From contig NZ_AFQO01000015.1 of the NCBI RefSeq assembly GCF_000222025.1, positions 62,001 to 126,000 on the forward strand: 64,000 bases of DNA. Reading direction: 5' to 3'. This DNA is from Haemophilus haemolyticus M19501 (lineage in GTDB: Bacteria > Pseudomonadota > Gammaproteobacteria > Enterobacterales > Pasteurellaceae). Below are positions 9,112-17,861 of the stretch, piece after piece (positions within the stretch are counted from its first letter, which is position 1; each line of letters starts with the position of its first letter). The position numbers and the translations under genes were made by a program. Below the pieces are notes generated by a model. That model ran no database searches and was not told the DNA's origin. It saw nothing but the letters and a program-made list of their open reading frames with translations.

Positions 9112-10881
9112 ATGAACTGGCAAACCGAACTTAATAATAGTTTAAACTGGATTTTAACCGCACTTTTTTGGGTGATATTGTGCTTTAGCGTAACAATGTT
9201 AGCCTTAAAACAAACTACTTTCGGCAAAAAATTCTGGTGTATTGTCTCTCCATCAATGGATAAAAAAACAAGCATTAAACTAATTTTAATGTTGTTAGTG
9301 CTATTTATAATGATATTGTTGGAAGTACGATTTAGTGTACTTAATTCATTTTTTTACAATGGATTGTATAGCTCAATGCAAGAATTAAATATTGAGAAAT
9401 TTTGGTTCTTTGCAAAACTAAATGCTCTCCTTGTGGTAGCACAAGTTATACATGCCATTGCTGATTACTTCTTTCAACAAGTATTTGAAATTCGTTGGTT
9501 GGAAAGCCTTAATGCAACACTTGTTAAACGCTGGCTAAATAAGAAAAAATACTATCGCCTAAAATACGAACGAGATTTACCGGATAATATCGATCAACGT
9601 ATCGAACAAGATGCGAGAGAATCTATTACCAGTACGGTACAAATTGTACGAGGCGTGATTAACTCGGTGCTCACGACCATTGAATTTACGATTATTTTAT
9701 GGTCACTTTCTGGCGTATTAACTTTATTTGGATTTAATATCGAAAAAGGCGTCGTTTTCTTCATTTATGCTTTTATTATTTTTGCAACACTCATGTCCGT
9801 GTGGATTGGTCGCCCACTAATTAAGCTAAATTTTACAAAAGAGAAACTCAATGGCGATTATCGTTATTCCTTAATCCGTGTACGAGACAATGCAGAAAGC
9901 ATTGCTTTTTATAATGGCGAGCCAAAAGAACAAACTTTCTTACAACATCAATTCCGTCAAATTATTCATAACCGTTGGTCCATTGTATTAAAAATGTTGG
10001 GCTTAAATAGTTTCAACTCTGGGGTAACTCGCGTGGCCAAATTATTGCCTTTAATGTTACAAGCACCACGTTTTTTTTCTGGTCAGATAAAACTAGGAGA
10101 TATGCATCAAACAGTCCAAGCATTTAACCGATTAATGACCGCACTTTCATTCTTCCGCTTGTTCTATGAGCAATTCACACTCTATCAAGCTCGGTTAAAT
10201 CGTCTTTATGGTTTTATAACAAAAATGGATGAATTAGATAAACAAAACGTTCATCATCCTTTTCATTGTTCTCATCGTGTCGCCTTAAAAAACTTCGGTA
10301 TTAAAGATGAACAAGGTAATGTACTACTCAATAATTTAAATATTCATTTAGAAAATGGAGATGCCCTATTGATTCAAGGTGCATCTGGAACAGGAAAAAC
10401 ATCGCTGCTAAAAGCAATTGCAGGAATCTATCCTTTTGAAACCATAGGTATTGCAGAGCATCCATGCATGGGAAGTTTATTCCTGCCACAACGACCTTAT
10501 ATGCCGCAGGGTACTTTACGAGAAGCAATTTGTTATCCAAATATCAATCCAAGTCACACCGAATTAGAACAAACCATGAAGGATTGTGCGCTAGGAAAAT
10601 ATATACACGCACTTAATGCAAAAAATGACTGGCAAGCGATTTTATCGCCCGGTGAACTTCAAAGAGTGGCCTTTATTCGTATTTTACTCACTAAACCAGA
10701 TGTCGTATTTCTCGATGAAACGACTTCAGCATTGGATGAAACAACCGAGCATTTACTCTACCAAACAATTAAAGAGCATCTGCCCGAAATGATCATTCTA
10801 AGCGTAGGTCATCGTAGTACATTACAGCAATTCCATAACAAACAACTAAAATTAGATGTATGTTTATTATGTGAACATTAG
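9112..10881 (+). CDS. SbmA/BacA-type (YddA-like) ABC transporter, fused permease-ATPase
   Basis: This is a 589-residue inner-membrane transporter with an N-terminal membrane domain of about five or six segments (first at about 12-32, then 54-74) and a C-terminal nucleotide-binding domain. ATPase motifs are Walker A GASGTGKTS (about 423), signature LSPGELQRVAF in degenerate form, Walker B VVFLDETTSALDE, and a switch histidine in SVGHRS. The family (E. coli YddA, Rhizobium BclA/BacA relatives) moves peptides or cofactors. Here it follows a siderophore-type receptor, so export or uptake of the receptor ligand is plausible but unproven. No start-codon ambiguity is visible. Confidence 0.85.
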   Translation: MNWQTELNNSLNWILTALFWVILCFSVTMLALKQTTFGKKFWCIVSPSMDKKTSIKLILMLLVLFIMILLEVRFSVLNSFFYNGLYSSMQELNIEKFWFFAKLNALLVVAQVIHAIADYFFQQVFEIRWLESLNATLVKRWLNKKKYYRLKYERDLPDNIDQRIEQDARESITSTVQIVRGVINSVLTTIEFTIILWSLSGVLTLFGFNIEKGVVFFIYAFIIFATLMSVWIGRPLIKLNFTKEKLNGDYRYSLIRVRDNAESIAFYNGEPKEQTFLQHQFRQIIHNRWSIVLKMLGLNSFNSGVTRVAKLLPLMLQAPRFFSGQIKLGDMHQTVQAFNRLMTALSFFRLFYEQFTLYQARLNRLYGFITKMDELDKQNVHHPFHCSHRVALKNFGIKDEQGNVLLNNLNIHLENGDALLIQGASGTGKTSLLKAIAGIYPFETIGIAEHPCMGSLFLPQRPYMPQGTLREAICYPNINPSHTELEQTMKDCALGKYIHALNAKNDWQAILSPGELQRVAFIRILLTKPDVVFLDETTSALDETTEHLLYQTIKEHLPEMIILSVGHRSTLQQFHNKQLKLDVCLLCEH

Positions 10882-10972
10882 AAGATGGCAAGTTAATATA
10901 TCAGCCAAATATTTAATTTATTTTGATACTAGTCTGAAGAGCGCCTATAAAATTAAAATAAAACTATAAAAA

Positions 10973-10995
10973 AAGCCCTCGATATTCGAGGGCTT
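10973..10995 (-). terminator. Terminator of rpsO
   Basis: AAGCCCTCGA/TCGAGGGCTT 10-bp stem with a three-base loop. On the minus strand it runs into TTTTTATAG. It can also act weakly on the plus strand. Confidence 0.85.
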
Positions 10996-11018
10996 GATTT
11001 TTACTATCGTAATAAAAA

Positions 11019-11288
11019 TTAGCGACGTAAACCTAAACGAGCGATAGTGCTTTGGTATAAAGCAAGATCAGTACGTTTTAAGTAGTCTAAAAGTTTACGA
11101 CGACGAGAAACCATACGTAATAAACCACGACGACCATGGTGGTCTTTTTTGTGCTCAGCAAAGTGAGCTTGTAAGTGGTTGATTTGTGCAGTTAATAATG
11201 CGATTTGAACTTCAGAAGAACCAGTATCTTTCGCATCACGACCAAATTCAGCAACGATTGCTGCTTTTTTTTCAGTACTTAGAGACAT
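11019..11288 (-). CDS. rpsO: 30S ribosomal protein S15
   Basis: The 89-residue primary 16S-rRNA binding protein is of canonical length. It contains [19 protein letters not shown] and the RNA-contacting [26 protein letters not shown] good AGGAG ribosome site precedes the start. No pnp partner is visible upstream; the upstream 340 bp is non-coding and should hold the promoter and any S15-binding leader. Confidence 0.97.
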   Translation of the reverse strand: MSLSTEKKAAIVAEFGRDAKDTGSSEVQIALLTAQINHLQAHFAEHKKDHHGRRGLLRMVSRRRKLLDYLKRTDLALYQSTIARLGLRR

Positions 11289-11627
11289 TTTTTACTCCTA
11301 AAAGGTAGTGTTGTTAATACATCATTCGCCGATCTCTAACTCAGCGATGACAAGGAGCTTGCATTCTAGCGATGAATAGGCTTAAATGCAAGGTTTAAAG
11401 CTAAAAAAGCCAGATGATTAACATGGCAACCTTCAAATGTTGCCTATTTATCTCCCTCTCATTGCCACATTAACAACTCATCTCTAAATTCATTGAAATA
11501 AGAAACGATTATTAATTTACTTTTTACACTTTCTTTTTTTGAATATATATAGTCTAATATTTTGTAAATTACTGAAAAATAAAGACATTCATAGATTCTT
11601 CAAAATATAATACGGAGTTCAAGATAT
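11289..11627. other. Intergenic region between rpsO and the hsdR remnant
   Basis: No gene is visible. The right half of the region is very AT-rich. The left side presumably carries the rpsO promoter and leader. A short inverted repeat GGCAAC/GTTGCC lies near 11424-11443. Nothing else can be supported. Confidence 0.5.
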
Positions 11628-11820
11628 ATGAGTGATAACTTTAAAACTAATACTTTAGATAATCAATTTTTAACTTATAATGATGAAATTACCGAGCTGT
11701 TCATATATCATCCTCATTGCTTCAGAGGACATTACAGCACGCTTGGGTTCGCTTTCGACAGATTTCGAGCGGTTTATACCGTGGAAAGTAGTGGATGATA
11801 AAACAAAAGAAAGCGATTAA
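11628..11820 (+). pseudogene. Remnant of a type I restriction endonuclease R subunit (hsdR)
   Basis: Two overlapping frames together resemble an internal piece of the HsdR N-terminal nuclease domain. Frame one, from the ATG at 11628, ends NQFLTYNDEITELF. The next frame, from about 11701, reads IILIASEDITARLGSLSTDF and then ERFIPWKVVDD before a TAA at 11818. HsdR proteins carry a segment of this form (QxxTYKxEIxELFxxNxxLVxSD...ARxGSLxxxxERFxPWR). A one-base shift near 11700-11710 separates the halves. No hsdM, hsdS or remaining hsdR is present, so this is a decayed fragment. Confidence 0.7.
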
Positions 11821-11938
11821 TTTTCACAAAAATCTGCAAACCATATCAGAAATAAAAAACATTTGAGCGTTTTTGCACAATTTTAGTCAATAAGATTTCC
11901 TATACTAATACTTCATGTACATCAGAAGAGGAAAAATC

Positions 11939-12496
11939 ATGAAAAAAACGATCTCAACCGTATTTTGTTCGCTTATTGCTGGTACATCTTGTGCAAACTC
12001 ATCAGTTTTTAGCATTAATGTGCCAGATTTGCCTAAACACGGATTTCACGCTAAAAACTTGTTAAGTGCCGATTATGGTTTTGGTTGCAATGGAGGAAAT
12101 CTGTCACCAGCAATTTCTTGGGCAAATGCCCCGAAAGGGACGAAAAGTTTTGTAGTAACGATCTATGATAAAGATGCGCCAACAGGCATTGGCTGGATGC
12201 ATTGGGTCGTTGCAAATATTCCTGCAAAAACTACCGCTCTTCCTGAAGGCATTAAAGCTGATGGTACTAATTTACCACAAGGTGCGCTACAAACCCGCAC
12301 TGATTTTGGCATGCCAGGCTTTGGCGGAGCTTGTCCACCCGAAGGACAAAAACATCGTTACGAAATTAAAGTCACAGCAGTAAGTGTAGAAACCTTGCCA
12401 AATGTGACGGCAGATACAATGCCTGCTGTAGTCGGTTATTTTACTAAAGCTAATGCCCTTGCCGAAGATTCTATTATTGTGGAACATAGTCGTTAA
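11939..12496 (+). CDS. YbhB/YbcL-type phosphatidylethanolamine-binding-like protein, secreted
   Basis: This is a 185-residue PEBP/Raf-kinase-inhibitor-fold protein. The ATG at 11939 follows AGAGGAA; an upstream ATG at 11915 would spoil the signal peptide. The signal peptide is about residues 1-21 (MKKTISTVFCSLIAGTSCA). Family motifs are GGNLSPAISWANAPKGTKSF (about 46-65), YDKDAPTGIGWMHWVV (about 71-86) and FGGACPPEGQKHRYEIKV. The biological role of periplasmic PEBPs is poorly defined. It converges on the AraC gene, with the two stop codons overlapping by two bases (12494-12495). Confidence 0.88.
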   Translation: MKKTISTVFCSLIAGTSCANSSVFSINVPDLPKHGFHAKNLLSADYGFGCNGGNLSPAISWANAPKGTKSFVVTIYDKDAPTGIGWMHWVVANIPAKTTALPEGIKADGTNLPQGALQTRTDFGMPGFGGACPPEGQKHRYEIKVTAVSVETLPNVTADTMPAVVGYFTKANALAEDSIIVEHSR

Positions 12497-13281
12497 ACAG
12501 CACTCGATTGCCGAACCTCTAACGGAGAACAACCAAAATATTGTTTAAATTTCACGGAAAAACGTGAATGACTTTCATAGCCAACTTCATAGGCGATTTG
12601 TGAAATTGGGCGTTGAGTGAGTTGTAACAAATTCAACGCTCGCATCATTCGCACTGTAGTTAATACTTCCCGAAACGATGTTTTTTCTGCAGCGAGATGA
12701 CGGCGCAATGTAGCTTCACTGGTATTTAACAATTTTGCAATGTCTCCAATTTTCCAGTGATACTCAAAATTTTCTGAAATTTTCTTACTAATTTGACACT
12801 TTAAGGATGGGGTAGAAAATGGATTAAATACACCACCCTGTTCCGACAACCAAGCTAGTAATTCCCACAAGCGAATTTCCACAATACGATCAGGAATTTC
12901 ATCACTGGAAAGTGCTTTTGAAACAATCGAAAAAGCTTGCTGTATAAAAGGATGTGCAGGTAAGTGAAACAGGCTTTCAAAGGGTTTTGGCTTTGAAAGC
13001 AGCCCAAAAAATCTCTCAACCACTGCATTATCAATAGATAACCAATCCGCTTGATATACACCTAGTTCATCAGGTTCATTAATCACATCAAATCGTTGAT
13101 TTCCTGCCAACATTACCATTTCACCAGCTTGGATAATTTTCTCTCCATTTATCCAACGTAGAATTTTCCGACCACGCCGAACCCAAATAACGGTAGGTTG
13201 CGTAAAATAAGATTTATCTAGTTTCAATTTATGTTGTTGTATAATAGTACTTTTTTCAGCAAAATTAGGACGAATGGGCAT
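12493..13281 (-). CDS. AraC-family transcriptional regulator
   Basis: The 262-residue regulator has an N-terminal effector/cupin-like region and a C-terminal double helix-turn-helix (about 160-258). The DNA-binding domain includes WKIGDIAKLLNTSEATLRRHL (split over the first helix-turn-helix) and the signature ISQIAYEVGYESHSRFSVKF. I chose the ATG at 13281 (MPIRPNFAEKS), which has an AAGGA site seven bases upstream; the longer frame to 13308 starts inside an uptake sequence. The target is not evident; the convergent PEBP gene is one candidate. Similar to GadX/ToxT-like short AraC proteins. Confidence 0.88.
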   Translation of the reverse strand: MPIRPNFAEKSTIIQQHKLKLDKSYFTQPTVIWVRRGRKILRWINGEKIIQAGEMVMLAGNQRFDVINEPDELGVYQADWLSIDNAVVERFFGLLSKPKPFESLFHLPAHPFIQQAFSIVSKALSSDEIPDRIVEIRLWELLAWLSEQGGVFNPFSTPSLKCQISKKISENFEYHWKIGDIAKLLNTSEATLRRHLAAEKTSFREVLTTVRMMRALNLLQLTQRPISQIAYEVGYESHSRFSVKFKQYFGCSPLEVRQSSAV

Positions 13282-13360
13282 AAAAATTCCTTGTAAAAGT
13301 GCGGTCATTTTAAGTAAATTTTTATGAATGTTCTAGATGATCTGCACCCCAACCTTTCAC

Positions 13361-14791
13361 CTAATCTTTCAATAATTTAATTTTCTCAATTACATTTGTT
13401 GTTGAACAACCATTTTCAAAGTTTAGCACTTTAACATCACCGCCATTTGCCCAAACTTCTTTACTGCCTGCAATCTCTTCGGGTTTGTAATCGCCGCCTT
13501 TGACTAAAAGGTCTGGTAGAATTTCACCGATTAAACGTTGTGGTGTGTCTTCAGTGAATGGAACCAACCAGTCCACTGATGCCAAACCTGCAAGTACCGC
13601 CATACGATTTTCAAGATTGTTAATTGGGCGACTTTCACCTTTTAACCGTTTAACTGAATCATCACTATTTACCGCAACAATTAAACGATCGCCCAATTTG
13701 CGTGCATTTTCTAAATAAGAAACATGCCCTGGATGCAAAATATCGAAACAGCCATTAGTCATCACAATTTTTTCACCGCGAGCTTTAGCTTGTGTGACAG
13801 CATCTTTTAATTCAGCTTCACTCATAATGCCAAATCCTGTTTCAGGACGAGCATGAATCGCATTTTCAAGTTCCACAGTCGAAACCGTTGAAGTCCCCAA
13901 TTTACCCACCACAATTCCTGCGGCTACATTGGCTAGGTAACAAGATTCTTCGAAAGAACGTCCATCTGCTAATGCGGTTGCTAATACACTAATGACAGTG
14001 TCACCGGCTCCCGTCACATCAAACACTTCTTTTGCAACGGTTGGCAAATGATAGGGTTCTTGATTTGGGCGTAATAATGTCATGCCTTTTTCAGAACGCG
14101 TCACCAAAAGTGCGGTTAATTCAATATCAGAAATTAATTTTAACCCTTTCTCAATAATCTCTTCTTCTGTATTACATTTGCCCACAACGGCTTCAAACTC
14201 AGACATATTGGGTGTCAATAATGTCGCACCACGATAACGTTCAAAATCAGTTCCCTTTGGATCAATTAACACAGGCACATTCGCTTTGCGTGCAATTTGA
14301 ATCATTTTCTGAACATCTTTAAGCGTGCCTTTACCATAATCAGAAAGAATCAAAGCACCGTAATTTTTCACCGCACTTTCTAACTTCGCTAATAAATCCT
14401 TGCAATCTACATTATTGAAATCTTCTTCAAAATCAAGGCGAAGTAACTGTTGGTGACGAGATAAAATACGTAATTTAGTGATGGTTGGATGGGTCTCTAA
14501 TGCAACAAAATTACAATCGATTTTTTGTTTTTCTAATAAGTAGGAAAGTGCCGAACCAGTTTCATCTTGTCCAATCAATCCCATTAACTGAACGGGTACA
14601 TTAAGTGAAGCAATATTCATCGCGACATTTGCTGCACCACCTGCGCGTTCTTCATTTTCTTGTACACGAACTACTGGCACTGGTGCTTCTGGTGAAATAC
14701 GGTTGGTTGCGCCGAACCAATAACGATCAAGCATCACATCGCCTAATACGAGTACTTTTGCTTGCTTAAATTCTGCTGAATATTGAGCCAT
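13361..14791 (-). CDS. hldE: Bifunctional heptose 7-phosphate kinase / heptose 1-phosphate adenylyltransferase
   Basis: This is the 476-residue cytoplasmic enzyme of ADP-heptose synthesis for the LOS inner core. The N-terminal PfkB/ribokinase domain (about 1-318) has the GGAANVAMN motif and the catalytic DVTGAGDTV loop (about 259-267). The C-terminal nucleotidyltransferase domain (about 344-476) has [16 protein letters not shown], with the HxGH-type signature. The length equals the usual fused form. It is divergent from lpxL, another LOS gene, 96 bp away. Confidence 0.96.
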   Translation of the reverse strand: MAQYSAEFKQAKVLVLGDVMLDRYWFGATNRISPEAPVPVVRVQENEERAGGAANVAMNIASLNVPVQLMGLIGQDETGSALSYLLEKQKIDCNFVALETHPTITKLRILSRHQQLLRLDFEEDFNNVDCKDLLAKLESAVKNYGALILSDYGKGTLKDVQKMIQIARKANVPVLIDPKGTDFERYRGATLLTPNMSEFEAVVGKCNTEEEIIEKGLKLISDIELTALLVTRSEKGMTLLRPNQEPYHLPTVAKEVFDVTGAGDTVISVLATALADGRSFEESCYLANVAAGIVVGKLGTSTVSTVELENAIHARPETGFGIMSEAELKDAVTQAKARGEKIVMTNGCFDILHPGHVSYLENARKLGDRLIVAVNSDDSVKRLKGESRPINNLENRMAVLAGLASVDWLVPFTEDTPQRLIGEILPDLLVKGGDYKPEEIAGSKEVWANGGDVKVLNFENGCSTTNVIEKIKLLKD

Positions 14792-14887
14792 TTTAAAATC
14801 TCTCTATTTGAATAACCAAAATTGTGGCGATTTTACCACAACTCAAATTTACGATAAACTACGCCCCTAACTTACGTGGAAAGAACA

Positions 14888-15823
14888 ATGAAAAACGAAA
14901 AACTCCCTCAATTTCAACCGCACTTTTTAGCCCCAAAATACTGGCTTTTTTGGTTAGGCGTGGCAATTTGGCGAAGTATTTTATGTCTTCCCTATCCTAT
15001 TTTGCGCCATATTGGTCATGGTCTCGGTTGGCTGTTTTCACATTTAAAAGTAGGTAAACGTCGAGCTGCTATTGCACGCCGTAATCTTGAACTTTGTTTC
15101 CCTGATATGCCTGAAAACGAGCGTGAGACGATTTTGCAAGAAAATCTTCGTTCAGTAGGCATGGCAATTATCGAAACAGGTATGGCTTGGTTTTGGTCGG
15201 ATTCACGTATCAAAAAATGGTCAAAAGTTGAAGGCTTACATTATCTAAAAGAAAATCAAAAAGATGGAATTATTCTCGTCGGTGTTCATTTCTTAACGCT
15301 AGAACTTGGCGCACGCATTCTTGGTTTGCATCATCCTGGCATTGGTGTTTATCGTCCAAATGATAATCCTTTGCTTGATTGGATACAAACGCAAGGCCGT
15401 TTACGCTCCAATAAAGATATGCTTGATCGTAAAGATTTACGCGGAATGATCAAAGCTTTACGTCACGAAGAAACCATTTGGTATGCACCTGATCACGATT
15501 ACGGCAGAAAAAATGCCGTTTTTGTACCCTTTTTTGCGGTGCCCGATGCTTGCACAACCACTGGTAGTTATTATTTATTGAAATCCTCACCAAATAGCAA
15601 AGTGATTCCATTTGCGCCATTACGCAATAAAGATGGTTCAGGCTATACCGTGAGTATTTCAACGCCTGTTGATTTTACGGATTTACAAGATGAAACAACG
15701 ATTGCTGCGCGAATGAATCAAATCGTTGAAAAGGAAATCATGAAGGGCATATCACAATATATGTGGCTACATCGTCGTTTTAAAACACGTCCAGATGAAA
15801 ATACGCCTAGTTTATATGATTAA
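14888..15823 (+). CDS. lpxL: Lipid A biosynthesis lauroyl/myristoyl acyltransferase LpxL (HtrB)
   Basis: This inner-membrane-associated late acyltransferase adds a secondary acyl chain to Kdo2-lipid IVA. The ATG at 14888, after GGAAAG, gives 311 residues; an in-frame GTG at 14876 is unlikely. The hydrophobic N-terminal anchor is WLFWLGVAIWRSILCLPYPI (about 19-38). The catalytic H-x4-E motif is in GVHFLTLELG (about 135-144). The product was historically named HtrB in H. influenzae. The stop codon is part of an uptake-sequence hairpin. Confidence 0.95.
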   Translation: MKNEKLPQFQPHFLAPKYWLFWLGVAIWRSILCLPYPILRHIGHGLGWLFSHLKVGKRRAAIARRNLELCFPDMPENERETILQENLRSVGMAIIETGMAWFWSDSRIKKWSKVEGLHYLKENQKDGIILVGVHFLTLELGARILGLHHPGIGVYRPNDNPLLDWIQTQGRLRSNKDMLDRKDLRGMIKALRHEETIWYAPDHDYGRKNAVFVPFFAVPDACTTTGSYYLLKSSPNSKVIPFAPLRNKDGSGYTVSISTPVDFTDLQDETTIAARMNQIVEKEIMKGISQYMWLHRRFKTRPDENTPSLYD

Positions 15824-15852
15824 AAGTGCGGTCGAATATCACCGCACTTTTT
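15822..15852 (+). terminator. Uptake-sequence hairpin overlapping the lpxL stop
   Basis: AAAAGTGCGGT/ACCGCACTTTT 11-bp stem with an 8-base loop, followed by TTG. The left arm begins inside the lpxL TAA codon. Confidence 0.75.
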
Positions 15853-15896
15853 GATAGAATTTTCTTAAATTTAAAAATTTAACGACTCATCTAACC

Positions 15897-17795
15897 ATGA
15901 CAAGCAATTATTCAGCTCAAGAAATTACCGTTCTTAAAGATCTCGAGCCGGTGCAAATTCGCCCCGGTATGTATACAGACACCACTCGTCCGAATCATCT
16001 CGCACAAGAAGTTATTGATAACAGCGTGGATGAAGCCCTCGCAGGTTTTGCCACAAAAATTGAAGTAATTTTGCACCCTGATCAATCCATTGAAGTCACA
16101 GACAATGGTCGCGGTATGCCTGTGGATATTCATCCTACGGAAGGCGTTTCTGGCGTAGAAGTGATCCTGACTAAACTGCATGCGGGTGGTAAATTCTCCA
16201 ATAAAAATTATGAATTTGCGGGTGGTTTACACGGAGTGGGGATTTCTGTGGTAAATGCACTTTCTGAACGCGTGGATATTCAAGTCAAACGCAATGGTGA
16301 AGTGTATAAAATTGCCTTTGAAAACGGCAGTAAAGTAGAAGAATTGGAAATTATCGGGACTTGTGGTAGACGTACAACGGGAACAACCGTTCACTTCAAA
16401 CCGAATCCAAAATATTTTGACAGCGCAAAATTTTCCGTTAGCCGCCTACGTCATTTATTAAGAGCGAAAGCAGTGCTCTGCTCAGGGCTTGAAATCAAAT
16501 TTATTGATAAAATAAACAATACTCAAGACATTTGGTTATATGAAGATGGTCTTTCCGATTACCTTATCGAAGCAGTAAATGGCTTTGAAACCCTTCCGGA
16601 AAAACCATTTGTTGGCGAATTTAAAGGAACAAATGAAGCGGTTAGCTGGGCATTACTTTGGTTGCCAGAAGGTGGCGAACTGATTGGCGAAAGCTACGTA
16701 AACTTAATTCCGACTATTCAAGGCGGAACGCATGTTAATGGCCTACGCCAAGGTTTGTTAGATGCCATTCGAGAATTTTGCGAATTTAGAAATCTATTAC
16801 CACGCGGCGTAAAACTTACCGCTGATGATATTTGGGATCGTTGTTCTTACATTCTTTCCCTTAAAATGCAAGATGCGCAATTCGCTGGGCAGACTAAAGA
16901 ACGCTTATCATCACGCCAAAGTGCGGTGTTTGTTAGCGGTGTTTTAAAAGATGCGTTTAGTCTATGGCTAAATCAAAATGTACAAGATGCTGAAAAATTA
17001 GCAGAAATTGCCATTAGTTCTGCACAACGCCGATTACGCGCAGCAAAAAAAGTGGTACGAAAAAAACTCGTTAGCGGCCCTGCATTACCGGGAAAATTAG
17101 CAGATTGCGGCTCACAGGATTTAGAAAAAACGGAATTATTTTTAGTGGAGGGCGACTCTGCGGGCGGTTCAGCAAAACAAGCGCGTGATCGCGAATATCA
17201 AGCGATTTTGCCGTTACGTGGAAAAATCTTAAATACATGGGAAGTTTCACCTGATCAAGTATTAGGTTCAACGGAAATTCACGATATCGCCGTGGCCCTA
17301 GGGATCGATCCTGACAGCAATGATTTATCACAACTTCGCTATGGTAAAGTATGTATTCTCGCAGATGCTGACTCTGATGGCCTGCATATTGCCACTCTAC
17401 TCTGCGCCCTGTTCTTACGTCATTTTCCGAAATTAGTACAAGACGGCCACGTTTATGTGGCTATGCCACCACTTTATCGCATTGACTTAAATAAAGAAGT
17501 CTTCTATGCATTAGACGAAAGTGAAAAAGAGGCGATTTTAGATCGCTTGAAAAATAAAAAAGGCAAACCGAATGTTCAACGCTTTAAAGGTTTAGGTGAA
17601 ATGAACCCATCGCAATTGCGTGAAACAACAATAGATCCTAATACTCGCCGCCTTGTTCAATTGACTTATGATTTAGAGGAAGACCAAGGCGCAGATACAC
17701 TAGAACTGATGGATATGTTGTTAGCGAAAAAACGTTCCGAAGACCGTAAAAATTGGTTGCAAGCGAAAGGCGATCAGGTTGATTTATCTGTTTAG
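15897..17795 (+). CDS. parE: DNA topoisomerase IV subunit B
   Basis: The 632-residue ATPase subunit of topoisomerase IV decatenates daughter chromosomes. The GHKL ATPase motifs are EVIDNSVDEALAG (about 37-49), DNGRGMPVD and GGLHGVGISVVNAL. The TOPRIM domain has ELFLVEGDSAGGSA (about 417) and DADSDGLHI. It ends in the conserved LMDMLLAKKRSEDRKNWL segment. It is followed 66 bp later by parC, the usual pairing. Confidence 0.97.
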   Translation: MTSNYSAQEITVLKDLEPVQIRPGMYTDTTRPNHLAQEVIDNSVDEALAGFATKIEVILHPDQSIEVTDNGRGMPVDIHPTEGVSGVEVILTKLHAGGKFSNKNYEFAGGLHGVGISVVNALSERVDIQVKRNGEVYKIAFENGSKVEELEIIGTCGRRTTGTTVHFKPNPKYFDSAKFSVSRLRHLLRAKAVLCSGLEIKFIDKINNTQDIWLYEDGLSDYLIEAVNGFETLPEKPFVGEFKGTNEAVSWALLWLPEGGELIGESYVNLIPTIQGGTHVNGLRQGLLDAIREFCEFRNLLPRGVKLTADDIWDRCSYILSLKMQDAQFAGQTKERLSSRQSAVFVSGVLKDAFSLWLNQNVQDAEKLAEIAISSAQRRLRAAKKVVRKKLVSGPALPGKLADCGSQDLEKTELFLVEGDSAGGSAKQARDREYQAILPLRGKILNTWEVSPDQVLGSTEIHDIAVALGIDPDSNDLSQLRYGKVCILADADSDGLHIATLLCALFLRHFPKLVQDGHVYVAMPPLYRIDLNKEVFYALDESEKEAILDRLKNKKGKPNVQRFKGLGEMNPSQLRETTIDPNTRRLVQLTYDLEEDQGADTLELMDMLLAKKRSEDRKNWLQAKGDQVDLSV

Positions 17796-17861
17796 ACTAA
17801 ATTAATCTCAGCAAATCTGAATTTTAATAAATTAAGAATATATCAATTAATAGAAACAAAA

